Shown: piece by piece, positions 17,669 through 26,839 of the stretch
How positions within the stretch are numbered: position 1 is the first letter of the stretch
Layout of the letters: each line of letters starts with the position of its first letter
Made by a program: the position numbers and the translations under genes
Notes under the pieces: generated by a model
What the model saw: the letters and a program-made list of their open reading frames with translations, nothing else
What the model was told of the DNA's origin: nothing
The model's database searches: none
Origin: Streptomyces qinglanensis
Lineage (GTDB): Bacteria; Actinomycetota; Actinomycetes; Streptomycetales; Streptomycetaceae
NCBI RefSeq assembly: GCF_900111245.1
Contig: NZ_FOGO01000017.1
Coordinates: forward strand, 108,523 to 172,522
Length of the DNA stretch: 64,000 bases
Direction: 5' to 3'

Positions 17669-18946
17669 ATGCGCCAGGAGAACCGGCGGACAGTGCGGGA
17701 TCTGCGCCGCACCAACCGCTCCAGAACGCTGCGCCATCTGTACTTCGAAGGACCCCTGAGCCGCCAGGAGTTGGTACCGGCGACCGGCTTGAGCTCCGCG
17801 TCGGTCAGCAATGTCACGGCCGAACTGCTCGGCGAGGGCCTGCTGGAGGAGGCGGGTTCCGCCGAGTCCGAGGGCGGCCGGCCGCGCACCCTGCTGCGGG
17901 TGGCGCCGGGGGCCGGAACCCTGATCGGCGTGGATGTGGGAGAGACCCGGGTACGCGTTGAACTCTTCAACCTTGCGCTGGAGGAACACGCCCGTGCCGA
18001 GTACCCCTTGCGGGACGGCGGCCACCCTGTCGCGCACGTGGTGCGGCTGATCGCCGACGGTCTCGCCGCGGTACGGGAGAGCGCCGCGCGCTCGAAGCCG
18101 CCGGCCCTGTCGGGACCGATGCTGGGCGTGGGTGTCGGCGTCCCCGGCATCGTCGACCGGGGCGCGGCGGGCGGAGCCGTGGTGCACGGGCAGACCGTGG
18201 GCTGGGACGCGGTTCCGCTGGAGGCGCTGCTGCGCACCGAGGCGGAACTGCCCGAGGAGGTCCCGCTGCTGGTGTCGAACGGCGCCAAGACCCTCGGCCA
18301 GGCGGAGATGTGGTTCGGCGCCGGGCGGGGCGCGCGGGACGCGGTCGTCGCCCTCCTCGGCTCGGGCGTGGGTGCGGGTGTCATCACCGAGGGCGGCGCC
18401 TACGGCCCCGGCTTCCGCGGAGCTGCCGAGTGGGGGCACACCACGCTCCGCGCTGGCGGCCGCGCCTGCCGGTGCGGAGCGGCGGGGTGCCTGGAGGCGT
18501 ATGTGGGGGCGGCCGCCGTGCTGGAGCGCTGGCGCGAGGCCGGGGGCCGTCCGGAAGGCGACCAGGAGGCGGGGCTGGCGCAACTGCTGGCGGCGCGCGA
18601 CGCCGCGGCCGAGGCGGTGCTGGCCGAGACCGCCGAGCACCTGGGCGCGGGGATCGCCAACCTCGTCAACCTCTTCAGCCCGGAACGCATCGTGCTGGCC
18701 GGCTGGGCGGGCCTGCTGCTGGGCGCCCGGCTGCTGCCCGCCGTGCGCGAGGCGGCCCGGGCGCGCGCGCTGGCCCACCCCGCGGGGCGCACCGCGATCG
18801 AGCTGGGCAGGCTGGGGCCGGACGCCGTCACGGTGGGGGCGGCGACCCTGCCGCTGGCCCGCTTCCTGGCGGCCGGAGGGCGCCCGGTCGGCTCCCCCGG
18901 GCACGGCTCCCCGCCCCGCGGTTCCGGCGCGGCACACGCGGTCTGA
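17669..18946 (+). CDS. ROK-family transcriptional repressor (NagC/XylR type)
   Basis: A 425-residue repressor. The N-terminal MarR-like helix-turn-helix (about 15-65) contains PLSRQELVPATGLSSASVSN; the sugar-kinase-like ROK fold covers about 80-400. It has the structural zinc motif CRCGAAGCLE (Cys267, Cys269, Cys274) and the sugar/zinc-contacting EWGHTTL with His257. ATG 17669 is chosen for its GGGAG ribosome site and family-typical N-terminus (MRQENRRTVRDLRRTNR). It is divergent from the importer/beta-glucosidase operon, which it most likely represses until a mono- or disaccharide binds. Confidence 0.94.
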   Translation: MRQENRRTVRDLRRTNRSRTLRHLYFEGPLSRQELVPATGLSSASVSNVTAELLGEGLLEEAGSAESEGGRPRTLLRVAPGAGTLIGVDVGETRVRVELFNLALEEHARAEYPLRDGGHPVAHVVRLIADGLAAVRESAARSKPPALSGPMLGVGVGVPGIVDRGAAGGAVVHGQTVGWDAVPLEALLRTEAELPEEVPLLVSNGAKTLGQAEMWFGAGRGARDAVVALLGSGVGAGVITEGGAYGPGFRGAAEWGHTTLRAGGRACRCGAAGCLEAYVGAAAVLERWREAGGRPEGDQEAGLAQLLAARDAAAEAVLAETAEHLGAGIANLVNLFSPERIVLAGWAGLLLGARLLPAVREAARARALAHPAGRTAIELGRLGPDAVTVGAATLPLARFLAAGGRPVGSPGHGSPPRGSGAAHAV

Positions 18947-19011
18947 GGCCGCCGACCGGCGCACCGCACCCCGCCGGGCCCGGTGCGGCAGGGGCCCGCG
19001 CCCGGGGCATC

Positions 19012-19049
19012 GCGCTCCGGGTCCCCGCCGCCGCGGGGACCCGGAGCGC
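19012..19049. terminator. Strong bidirectional terminator between ROK and catalase genes
   Basis: A perfect 17-bp stem (GCGCTCCGGGTCCCCGC and complement, 4-nt loop) lies between two convergent genes. Confidence 0.85.
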
Positions 19050-19081
19050 TCAGCGCCGCGCGGACCGCGCCGAGCCCGGCG

Positions 19082-20605
19082 TCACGCCTTGACCTGCATG
19101 CTCTCCCGAGCGGGGTTGCCCTGCTGAGCGGCCTTCGGATCCTTCTCGTGCCGCTTGGCGTGCACCCCCTCCTCGATGCGGGCGCCGACCCCGGCGTCGA
19201 TGTTGCGCCAGTACTGGAACGCCCGCTGCAGCACGGGCTCGGTGACACCGTTGAGCAGGTGCCCCACCACGTTGTCGACCAGGCGGTCCCGCGCTGCGTC
19301 GTCCATGACCTCGCGCACCAGGGTGCCCGCCTGGCCCCAGTCGTCGTCCTCGGGATGCGAGACGTAGGCCGCCCGGGTGATCTCACCGTCCGCGTACCAG
19401 CTGGGCGGTGTGCCGTACCGGTCGGTGTCGGCCGCCGGCCCGCCCTTGGAGTTGGGCGCGTACACCGGGTCGGTGGTCAGCCGGTAGGCCATCGTCCCGT
19501 CCTTGGAGTAGGTGTACGCGGGGACGACCGGGGCGTTGACGGGAAGCTGCTGGTAGTTGCCGCCGATGCGGTGGCGGTGCGCGTCCGCGTAGGAGAACAG
19601 CCGGGCCAGCAGCATGCGGTCCGGGCTCGGCCCGATGCCGGGCACCAGGTTGTTCGGCTGGAAGGCGGCCTGCTCGATCTGGGCGTGGTTGTCGGTCGGG
19701 TTGCGGTCCAGCGTCATCCTGCCGACCTCGATCAGCGGATAGTCGCCGTGCGGCCACACCTTGGTCAGGTCGAAGGGGTTGAACCGGTAGTCCGCCGCCT
19801 CCTGGTAGGGCATCACCTGCACGTACAGGGTCCAGCTCGGGTACTGCCCGTCGCGGATGTGCTCGAACAGGTCGCGGGTGTGGTAGTCGGTGTCGGCCGC
19901 GGCCATCTGGTCTCCCTCGTGCTGAGTGAAGAACTCGATGCCCTGGTCGGTCTTGAACTGGTACTTGACCCAGAAGCGCTCCCCCGAGGCGTTGATCCAC
20001 ATGTAGGTGTGCGAGGTGTAGCCGTTCATGTGGCGCCAGCTACGGGGGATCCCGCGGTCGCCCATCAGCCAGGTGACCTGGTGGGCGGACTCCGGAGAGA
20101 GGGTCCAGAAGTCCCACTGCATGTCGTGGTCGCGCAGGTTGTTGTCGGCACGGCGCTTCTGCGACCGGATGAAGTGCTGGAACTTCATCGGGTCCTTGAC
20201 GAAGAAGACCGGCGTGTTGTTGCCGACCATGTCGTAGTTGCCCTCGCTGGTGTAGAACTTCACCGCGAAGCCCCGCGGGTCCCGCCAGGTGTCGGGGCTG
20301 CCCCGCTCGCCGGCCACGGTCGAGAACCGCGTCACCAGCTCGGTCCTGGCACCGGGCTGGAAGAGGGCCGCCTTGGTGTAGGCGGTGACGTCGCCGGTCA
20401 CCTCGAAGTGCCCGAACGCGCCGCTGCCCTTGGCGTGCGGCTGGCGCTCGGGGATCCGTTCCCGGTTGAACTGCGCCATCTGCTCGATCAGGTAGGCGTC
20501 CTGGAGCAGGACCGGCCCCCCGGGGCCGACGGTGAGGGAATGCTCGTCGCTTTCGACGGGGATGCCGGCATCCGTCGTCGTCGGCATGCGGTCCGCTTCC
20601 GCCAT
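19082..20605 (-). CDS. katA: Monofunctional heme catalase, small-subunit clade
   Basis: Cytosolic catalase of 507 residues that dismutates hydrogen peroxide. Active-site His57 lies in the HAKGSGAFG block, distal Asn130 in GNNTPVFF, and proximal heme-ligand Tyr339 in RLFSYADAHRHRIG. The ATG at 20605 has AAGGAG about 8 nt upstream; the frame extends further but without support. The length fits clade 3 catalases, which use NADPH. It stands alone. The 593-bp upstream region is unusually long, and no CatR or Fur gene is adjacent, so any redox regulator must be encoded elsewhere. Confidence 0.97.
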   Translation of the reverse strand: MAEADRMPTTTDAGIPVESDEHSLTVGPGGPVLLQDAYLIEQMAQFNRERIPERQPHAKGSGAFGHFEVTGDVTAYTKAALFQPGARTELVTRFSTVAGERGSPDTWRDPRGFAVKFYTSEGNYDMVGNNTPVFFVKDPMKFQHFIRSQKRRADNNLRDHDMQWDFWTLSPESAHQVTWLMGDRGIPRSWRHMNGYTSHTYMWINASGERFWVKYQFKTDQGIEFFTQHEGDQMAAADTDYHTRDLFEHIRDGQYPSWTLYVQVMPYQEAADYRFNPFDLTKVWPHGDYPLIEVGRMTLDRNPTDNHAQIEQAAFQPNNLVPGIGPSPDRMLLARLFSYADAHRHRIGGNYQQLPVNAPVVPAYTYSKDGTMAYRLTTDPVYAPNSKGGPAADTDRYGTPPSWYADGEITRAAYVSHPEDDDWGQAGTLVREVMDDAARDRLVDNVVGHLLNGVTEPVLQRAFQYWRNIDAGVGARIEEGVHAKRHEKDPKAAQQGNPARESMQVKA

Positions 20606-21198
20606 CGCTTCTGACTCCTTCTCGTCGCGGGCGCCCGCCGTCGCGCGGGCGCTGGATTCACCACTGGAACGCAGCGAGGGCACCGGCCCCGGCAGCGGCG
20701 CGCCGGTGGACGGCGGCCGCCCCCGGCACCCCGCACGCAGCGGGACCGGCTGCCGGGCCGGTCTGACGGCCCGGCAGGCTTTTGTCCCACCGGTGAAGCA
20801 GGAGGGTGCACTTCGGCCGGTACGGCACCGCTCCGGGACGAGCCCGGCACCCGCGCGGCGCCTCGCCGGCCGCCGGGCGCGGATGCTGCGGGTGCCCCGC
20901 CCGGGCCGCGCCGGGCCGCCGGGCGGCTCGCTGCCGCCCCGCGTGCCGCAGCCGGGCCGGGGCGGTCTCCGAGCGGTTCGTCGCGCCGTGCCGTACCGAA
21001 GTCATGTCATTTGACTGGGTGGCCCGTTTTGCGTCCGGCAAACGTGGTGCTTCGCCGGATCACCCGGTCAGCAGGGCTCATGGGCACGGAATTCGCTCCA
21101 CCGTCCGAGCAGAGCCGGCACCCCCTGTCCGGCCGCGGAAGACACCGCCCGCGGGGTGCCGGACCGGAGCCGGAGGCGCGGCGAGGATCATCGGGACC
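20606..21198. other. 593-bp divergent intergenic region
   Basis: Space between the divergent catalase and ArsB-like genes. I see no credible coding frame. A short inverted repeat TTTGC(5)GCAAA at 21028-21042 lies about 160 bp before the permease start and could be an operator. The rest is very G/C-rich and featureless to me. Confidence 0.4.
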
Positions 21199-22446
21199 AT
21201 GCTGTTCGAGTTGCTGTCCGTCGCCGCCCTGGCCGTGGTGCTGGTGTGCGCCGTCGGCCGCCCCTACGGCCGGTCGGAGGTGACGTTCGCGGCGCCCGCG
21301 GCCGTGGTGGTGATCGCCGTCGGGGCGATCCCGCTCGCGGACGTACGCGAGGAAGCCGCCCGGCTCGGGCCGGTGCTCGGCTTCCTCGCCGCGGTGCTCG
21401 TCCTCGCGAAACTCTGCGACGACGAGGGGCTCTTCCACGCCTGCGGTACCTGGATGGCCCGCTGGGCGCGGCGGCGCCCGCGCCGACTGCTCGGCGCGGT
21501 CTTCGCGCTCGCCTCGGTGGTGACCGCCGCTCTCAGCCTGGACGCCACCGTGGTGCTGCTGACACCGGTGGTGTTCGCCACCGCGGCCCGCATGGGGGCC
21601 CGGCCGCGACCGCACCTGTACGCGAGCGCCCATCTGTCGAACACCGCCTCGCTGCTGCTGCCGGTGTCCAATCTGACGAACCTGCTCGCGTTCACCGCGA
21701 CGGGTCTGAGCTTCACCCGCTTCGCCCTGCTGATGCTGCTGCCGTGGCTGGCCGCCGTCGCCGTCGAGTACGCCGTCTTCCGCCGCTTCTTCGCCGCTGA
21801 CCTCGATGCTCCACCGGGACCGGCCGGGAGCGCGGAGGCGCCGGAACTTCCGCTGTTCGCGCTGGTGACGGTGGCCGCGACGCTGGCCGGGTTCGGAGCG
21901 GCCTCCGCGCTCGGTGTCGGTCCGGTGTGGGCCGCGGCGGCCGGAGCGGCCGTACTGGCCGTCCGGGCCCTGGCCCGCCGCCGCACCACCCCGGCAGCGG
22001 TCGTGCGTGCGGCCGGCGTGCCGTTCCTCGCGTTCGTGCTCGCGCTGGGTGTGGTGGTCCGGGCCGTGGTCGACAACGGTCTCGGGGACGCGCTCGGCAC
22101 GGTGCTGCCTGCCGGTACGGCACTGCCCGCACTGCTCGGCACGGCTGCCGTCGCGGCGGTGCTGGCCAACCTGATCAACAATCTGCCCGCCGCGCTCGTC
22201 CTCGTCCCGCTGGCGGCGCCCGCGGGCCCCGGTGCGGTGCTGGCCGTCCTGCTGGGCGTCAACATCGGCCCGAACCTGACCTACGCGGGCTCGCTCGCGA
22301 CGCTGCTGTGGCGGCGGATCGCCCACCAGTACGACCACAGCGTCGACCTGTCCGTCTTCACCCGCCTCGGCCTGCTCACGGTGCCGTCCGCCCTGCTGGC
22401 CGCCACACCGGCCCTGTGGATCGCGCTCGCGGTCCTGGGCACCTGA
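21199..22446 (+). CDS. ArsB/SLC13-like membrane permease
   Basis: A 415-residue integral membrane protein with about eleven helices. It shows the ion-transporter superfamily features of ArsB/NhaD-type permeases: an N-half loop ASAHLSNTASLLLPVSNLTN and a C-half loop NLINNLPAALVLVP plus VNIGPNLTYAGSLATLLWRR, the re-entrant loops that form the anion site. These fit the ArsB subgroup better than dicarboxylate SLC13 carriers. ATG 21199 is preceded by GAGGATC. No arsR, arsC or arsA is adjacent, so arsenite export is plausible but unproven; it may export another anion. Confidence 0.82.
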   Translation: MLFELLSVAALAVVLVCAVGRPYGRSEVTFAAPAAVVVIAVGAIPLADVREEAARLGPVLGFLAAVLVLAKLCDDEGLFHACGTWMARWARRRPRRLLGAVFALASVVTAALSLDATVVLLTPVVFATAARMGARPRPHLYASAHLSNTASLLLPVSNLTNLLAFTATGLSFTRFALLMLLPWLAAVAVEYAVFRRFFAADLDAPPGPAGSAEAPELPLFALVTVAATLAGFGAASALGVGPVWAAAAGAAVLAVRALARRRTTPAAVVRAAGVPFLAFVLALGVVVRAVVDNGLGDALGTVLPAGTALPALLGTAAVAAVLANLINNLPAALVLVPLAAPAGPGAVLAVLLGVNIGPNLTYAGSLATLLWRRIAHQYDHSVDLSVFTRLGLLTVPSALLAATPALWIALAVLGT

Positions 22447-22489
22447 GCAGGACACCGGGCGCGGCGACAGGAGCGGGGCGCGCCGCGCC

Positions 22490-25009
22490 TCATCCGCGGG
22501 GTGCCGCCGAGGGCGGGTCGGACGGCGCTTCCGGCAGCCCCTCGCGCGGAGGCGCCGGGAGGTCCGGGGCTTCGGGTGCCGCGGGCAGGTCCTGCTCGGC
22601 CCAGATGAGCTTGCCGGCCTCGGTGTAGCGGGTACCCCACCGGCGGCTGAGCTGGGCGACCAGGAAGAGACCGCGCCCGCCCTCGTCGGTGGTCCGGGGA
22701 TGGCGCAGCCGCGGGGAGGTGCTGCTGCTGTCGGTGACCTCGCAGACGAGGACGGCGTGGCGGATCAACCGCAACCGGATCGGTCCGGCTCCGTGCCGGA
22801 TGGCGTTGGTCACCAGTTCACTGGCCATCAGCTCCGTGGTCAGGACCAGTCCTTCCAGGCCCCATTCCCGGAGCCGGTCCGCGACCAGGGAGCGGGCCCG
22901 CCCGACGACGGCGGGTTCGGAGGGCAGCTCCCAGGAGGCGACATGGTCGGCGGTCAGCGCATGGGTGCGGGCGATGAGCAGGGCCGCGTCGTCGGACGGC
23001 GGGGAGGTCAGCAGGCTGTCGACCACGGCCGAGCTCAGGCTCTCCAACGGCAGCTCGGGATGCGCCAGCACCTCCTCGAGGCGGCTCAGTCCGGCGTCGA
23101 TGTCCGGGCCGCACTCGCCGACGAGCCCGTCGGTGTACAGGGCGACGAGGCTGCCCGCGGGGAGTTCCAGCTCGGCCGATTCGAAGGGCAGCCCGCCCAG
23201 GCCCAGGGGCGGGCCCGCCGGGAGGTCGGCGATGGAGACGGTGCCGTCCGGGAGGACCACGGCGGGCGGCGGGTGGCCGGCCCGCGCCATCGTGCAGCGC
23301 CGGTTCACCGGGTCGTAGACGGCGTACAGGCAGGTGGCGCCGAGTACGGTGATCGCGCTCGGCTCCGAGCGGGCCTCCTCCTCCGTGAGGCGCATGACCA
23401 GGTCGTCGAGTCGGGCGAGCAGTTCGTCCGGGGGCAGTTCCAGATCGGCGAGGGTGTGCACGGCCGTCCGCAGCCGGCCCATGGTCGCCGCCGCGTTGAT
23501 GCCGTGCCCCACGACGTCGCCGACGATGAGGGCCACCCTGGCCCCCGACAGGGGGATCACGTCGAACCAGTCGCCGCCCACTCCGTCGTGCGCGCCGGAG
23601 GGAAGGTAGCGGGAGGCCACCTCGACGGCGGTGCCGCCCCGCAGCGCGTGCGGCAGCAGGCTGCGCTGGAGCGTCAGCGCCGCGGTGTGCTCGCGGGTGT
23701 AGCGGCGGGCGTTGTCCACACACAGCGCGGCCCTGGAGACCAGGTCCTCGGCGAGGAGCAGGTCGTCCTCCTCGAAGGGGGCCGGGTAGCGGGAGCGGAC
23801 GAAGGACGCGACCCCCATGATGGTGCCGCGTGCCCGTACCGGGACGGCGATCAGCGAGTGCATGCCGAACCGGCGGATCTTCTCGATCCGGTCGGGGTCG
23901 CGGTTCAGCCAGCCGCCGCCGTTGCCGTCCAGATCCCGGTCGATCAGGGCCTCGCCGGACCGGAAGGCGCGGGCGAACGGCGACGCGGGGTCCACGGTGG
24001 TCCGGGCGCCGCGCTCCACCACCGACTCCGGGGTTCCGGCGGTGATCGACCGCAGTCCGGCCCGCCGGAACGCGGGCAGGCTCTCTCGGGGGTCCGGCGC
24101 GGGCTCCTCACCCCGCAGCACCGATTCCACCAGGTCGACCGTGACGAAGTCCGCGAACCGCGGAACGGCGAAGTCGGCCAGCTCCTGGGCCGTGTGCTCC
24201 ACGTCGAGCGTGCTGCCGATCCGGGTGCCGGTCTCGTTGATCAGGGTGAGGCGCTCGCGCGCCCGCCACCTCTCGGTGACGTCCATGACCATGTAGCACA
24301 GGCCGATCGCGTCGCCGTCCGCGTCGTCGAGCCGGAAGAAGGAGGTGGAGTAGGCGTGCTCCCGGTGCGGCTCGGCGGGGGTCCACCCCCGGTACTCGTA
24401 GTCGATCACGGGCGCTCCGGTCGCCAGCACCCGCCGCATCTGCGCCTCCAGCGCCCGGGTGTCCAGGCCCGGCAGGGTGTCGCCCAGGCGGCGGCCCAGG
24501 CGCTCCTCCCGGGGTACTCCGCCCAGGCGCTCCAGCTCGTCGTTGATCCACACGTACCGCAGATCGGGGCTGAGGACGGCCATGCTCAGCGGCGAACGGG
24601 TCAGGATCGCTTCCAGCACCGGGCCGCCCAGCACCCAGGACGGCGCCCTGCCCAGGTCGACGACCGCGACCAGCCAGGACTTCTGGCCGTCCGGGCCGGA
24701 CAGCGGGCAGACCCGCAGCCCCACTTCCACCGGGCGGCCGCTGCGGTGCAGCAGCGTCGTCAGGCCGGTCCAACTGCCCCGGACGCGGCTGTGCTCGGCC
24801 GCTTCCGCCGCTCGGGGGACGTCCTCGGAGGAGGTGAGCAGGGCCGTGGCGGAGCGGCCCACCACATCGGCGGCCGGACGGCCGAGCAGCTCCGCGGCCG
24901 CCGGGGTCCATCCGGTCACGGTGCCGTGGGTGTCGATCACCGCCATGGCGGGGTCCACCGCTTCGGGCGGTCTGAGCGGCTCGCTGGGAAGGTCTCTCTC
25001 GGAAGCCAT
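22490..25009 (-). CDS. Multi-domain SpoIIE-type phosphatase (PAS-PAS-GAF-PP2C-HATPase)
   Basis: Regulatory protein of 839 residues. In order: PAS (about 15-120), a second PAS with YVWINDELERLGG (about 130-245), GAF (about 255-440), a PPM/SpoIIE phosphatase (about 460-670, with metal-binding GVGGDWFDVIPL, VGDVVGHG and the C-terminal SDDAALLIAR), and an RsbW-like HATPase (about 690-805, N-box ELVTNAIRHG and DEGGRGLFLV). Proteins of this design control anti-sigma factor antagonists by dephosphorylation while the HATPase part can act as a kinase. No STAS partner or sigma gene is adjacent. The last 30 residues are proline-rich. ATG 25009 has GGAG upstream. It ends 43 bp from the convergent permease gene. 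Confidence 0.94.
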   Translation of the reverse strand: MASERDLPSEPLRPPEAVDPAMAVIDTHGTVTGWTPAAAELLGRPAADVVGRSATALLTSSEDVPRAAEAAEHSRVRGSWTGLTTLLHRSGRPVEVGLRVCPLSGPDGQKSWLVAVVDLGRAPSWVLGGPVLEAILTRSPLSMAVLSPDLRYVWINDELERLGGVPREERLGRRLGDTLPGLDTRALEAQMRRVLATGAPVIDYEYRGWTPAEPHREHAYSTSFFRLDDADGDAIGLCYMVMDVTERWRARERLTLINETGTRIGSTLDVEHTAQELADFAVPRFADFVTVDLVESVLRGEEPAPDPRESLPAFRRAGLRSITAGTPESVVERGARTTVDPASPFARAFRSGEALIDRDLDGNGGGWLNRDPDRIEKIRRFGMHSLIAVPVRARGTIMGVASFVRSRYPAPFEEDDLLLAEDLVSRAALCVDNARRYTREHTAALTLQRSLLPHALRGGTAVEVASRYLPSGAHDGVGGDWFDVIPLSGARVALIVGDVVGHGINAAATMGRLRTAVHTLADLELPPDELLARLDDLVMRLTEEEARSEPSAITVLGATCLYAVYDPVNRRCTMARAGHPPPAVVLPDGTVSIADLPAGPPLGLGGLPFESAELELPAGSLVALYTDGLVGECGPDIDAGLSRLEEVLAHPELPLESLSSAVVDSLLTSPPSDDAALLIARTHALTADHVASWELPSEPAVVGRARSLVADRLREWGLEGLVLTTELMASELVTNAIRHGAGPIRLRLIRHAVLVCEVTDSSSTSPRLRHPRTTDEGGRGLFLVAQLSRRWGTRYTEAGKLIWAEQDLPAAPEAPDLPAPPREGLPEAPSDPPSAAPRG

Positions 25010-25295
25010 GGCCGCCTCTCCTGGCGGGTCTCCTGGTCTCGGTCCACGAGTCGTGCCCCGTTGCCCGCACCGCGCTCGCCCGTACCGGGTCCGGATCGGG
25101 TCCCGAGCCGGCGGCGCGTGGGTGCCTGCTCGCCGGGCCGGTTCCCGGGGACGCCGTCCGCGGCGGGGCCGGAATCGAGGGTGCCGACGGAGGCCCGCGG
25201 GTGTCTGACACCTTCTGACTCATGCATGAATGTTACATTTCCGTCCCATTTATATAGGTTTTTTCTTCTCCTGATGTGTGCTGTGGAGGCGCGGT

Positions 25296-25817
25296 ATGTC
25301 TGCGGATGATCAGGCCCTCACCCGGCGCGGAACCGTCCTGGAGGAGCGCGGACCCGGGCCGGTCAGGGTCGCGCTTCCGGTCAACGGCACCGAACACGCG
25401 GTCGAGATCGAACCGCGGGTCAGTCTGCTCGACGCACTGCGCGAGCATCTGCAGTTGACGGGCGCGAAGAAGGGCTGCGACCAGGGCACCTGCGGAGCCT
25501 GCACCGTGTGGGTCGACGGGCGCCGGGTGCTCTCCTGCCTGACCCTCGCCGTCGCCTGCGAGGGCCGCGAGGTGACGACGATCGAGGGGCTGGCCGAGGA
25601 CGGCGCGCTGCACGGAATGCAGCAGGCGTTCATCGCCGAGGACGCCTTCCAGTGCGGGTACTGCACCCCCGGTCAGATCATGTCCGCCGTGGCGCTCCTC
25701 GAGGAGGGCCGGACCGGCGACGAAGAGATCAAGGAGGGGATGAGCGGCAACCTCTGCCGCTGTGCCGCCTACCCGAACATCCGGGCAGCCGTCCGCTCCG
25801 TCCGCGACCGAGCCTAG
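25296..25817 (+). CDS. Molybdenum hydroxylase [2Fe-2S] subunit
   Basis: Iron-sulfur subunit (173 residues) of a xanthine-oxidase-family enzyme; it relays electrons from Mo to FAD. The plant-type cluster uses Cys61, Cys66, Cys69 and Cys81 (GCDQGTCGAC); the second cluster uses Cys120, Cys123, Cys154 and Cys156 (CGYCTPGQIMS and CRC). There is no Tat signal, unlike E. coli PaoA, so a cytosolic enzyme is expected. ATG 25296 has TGGAGG upstream. An A/T-rich promoter-like stretch with TATATAGG lies at 25251-25258. It is the first of three genes of an operon. Confidence 0.94.
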   Translation: MSADDQALTRRGTVLEERGPGPVRVALPVNGTEHAVEIEPRVSLLDALREHLQLTGAKKGCDQGTCGACTVWVDGRRVLSCLTLAVACEGREVTTIEGLAEDGALHGMQQAFIAEDAFQCGYCTPGQIMSAVALLEEGRTGDEEIKEGMSGNLCRCAAYPNIRAAVRSVRDRA

Positions 25818-25828
25818 GGAGCCGCGCC

Positions 25829-26839
25829 GTGCGCCCCATCACCTACTCCCGCGCGACCGACCCGCAGAGCGCGGTCGCCACCGTCAGCGCCGACCCCACG
25901 AGCGACTACCTGGCCGGCGGGACCACCGAGATCGACCTGTTGCGGCAGTACGTGCTGCAGCCGCGCCGGCTCGTCGACATCAACGCTCTGCCGCTCGCCG
26001 GAATCGAGAGCACTCCGGAAGGGGGTCTGCGCATCGGCGCCACCACCCGGATGAGCGATGCCGCCGCCGCCCCGGAAGTCCGGGAGCGCTTCCCGATGCT
26101 CTCCGAGGCCCTGGAGAAGGGGGCGTCCCCGCAGTTGCGCCACATGGCGTCGCTGGGCGGGAACCTGCTGCAGCGGGTCCGCTGCTCCTACTTCCGCGAC
26201 CCCCTGGCCCCCTGCAACAAGCGCGAGCCGGATTCCGGCTGCTCGGCGCTGACCGGCCACAGCCGCGACCACGCCGTGCTGGGCACCAGCGAGCACTGCA
26301 TCGCCGCCCATCCCTCGGACGCGGCCGTCGCCCTGACGGCCCTCGACGCCTCGGTGCACACCCTGGGCCCCGGCGGTGAACGGACCTACCCGCTGGACGA
26401 CTTCTTCCTGCTGCCCGGCGACTCCCCGCACCGCGAGCACCCGATGGCCCACGGCGAGCTGATCACCGCCGTCGAGGTGCCACCCACTCCGGTGGCCCGC
26501 CGGTCGCTGTACCTGAAGGTGCGGGACCGCGCGTCGTACGAGTTCGCGCTCGTCTCGGTGGCGGCAGCACTGTCGGTGGTGGACGGCAGGATCGCGGACA
26601 TCCGGGTGGCGCTCGGGGGCGCGGCCACCAAGCCGTGGCGGGCCCGACGGGTCGAGGACTTCCTGGTCGGCGAGGTGGCGGAGCGGCGCGCCTTCGCGCA
26701 GGCCGCCCAGGTGGAACTGGCCGAGGCGCGGCCGACCCCCATGAACGCCTTCAAGGTCGAACTCGCCCAGCGGGCGCTGGTACGCGCTCTCGGCACGCTC
26801 GCCGAGGGCACCGGCCTCGAGGACGGGAGCCCCGCATGA
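25829..26839 (+). CDS. Molybdenum hydroxylase FAD subunit with extra Fe-S cluster motif
   Basis: FAD-binding subunit, 336 residues. FAD contacts are in LAGGTTEIDLLR (28-39) and ASLGGNLLQR (107-116), with a CO-dehydrogenase flavoprotein C-terminal domain from about 215. It carries the insertion typical of the PaoB/YagS subgroup with four cysteines, Cys119, Cys129, Cys138 and Cys157, which in E. coli PaoB bind an additional [4Fe-4S] cluster. GTG 25829 lies 11 bp after the previous stop. Together with its neighbours this points to a PaoABC-like aldehyde oxidoreductase rather than a classic xanthine dehydrogenase or CO dehydrogenase. Confidence 0.93.
   Translation: MRPITYSRATDPQSAVATVSADPTSDYLAGGTTEIDLLRQYVLQPRRLVDINALPLAGIESTPEGGLRIGATTRMSDAAAAPEVRERFPMLSEALEKGASPQLRHMASLGGNLLQRVRCSYFRDPLAPCNKREPDSGCSALTGHSRDHAVLGTSEHCIAAHPSDAAVALTALDASVHTLGPGGERTYPLDDFFLLPGDSPHREHPMAHGELITAVEVPPTPVARRSLYLKVRDRASYEFALVSVAAALSVVDGRIADIRVALGGAATKPWRARRVEDFLVGEVAERRAFAQAAQVELAEARPTPMNAFKVELAQRALVRALGTLAEGTGLEDGSPA

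Noticed and set aside
19082..20605. Bifunctional catalase-peroxidase (KatG)
   Set aside because: The His57/Asn130/Tyr339 pattern and 507-residue length are those of monofunctional heme catalases.
21199..22446. Dedicated arsenic resistance operon
   Set aside because: The permease resembles ArsB, but no arsR, arsC, arsA or arsT gene is adjacent, so the substrate is left open.
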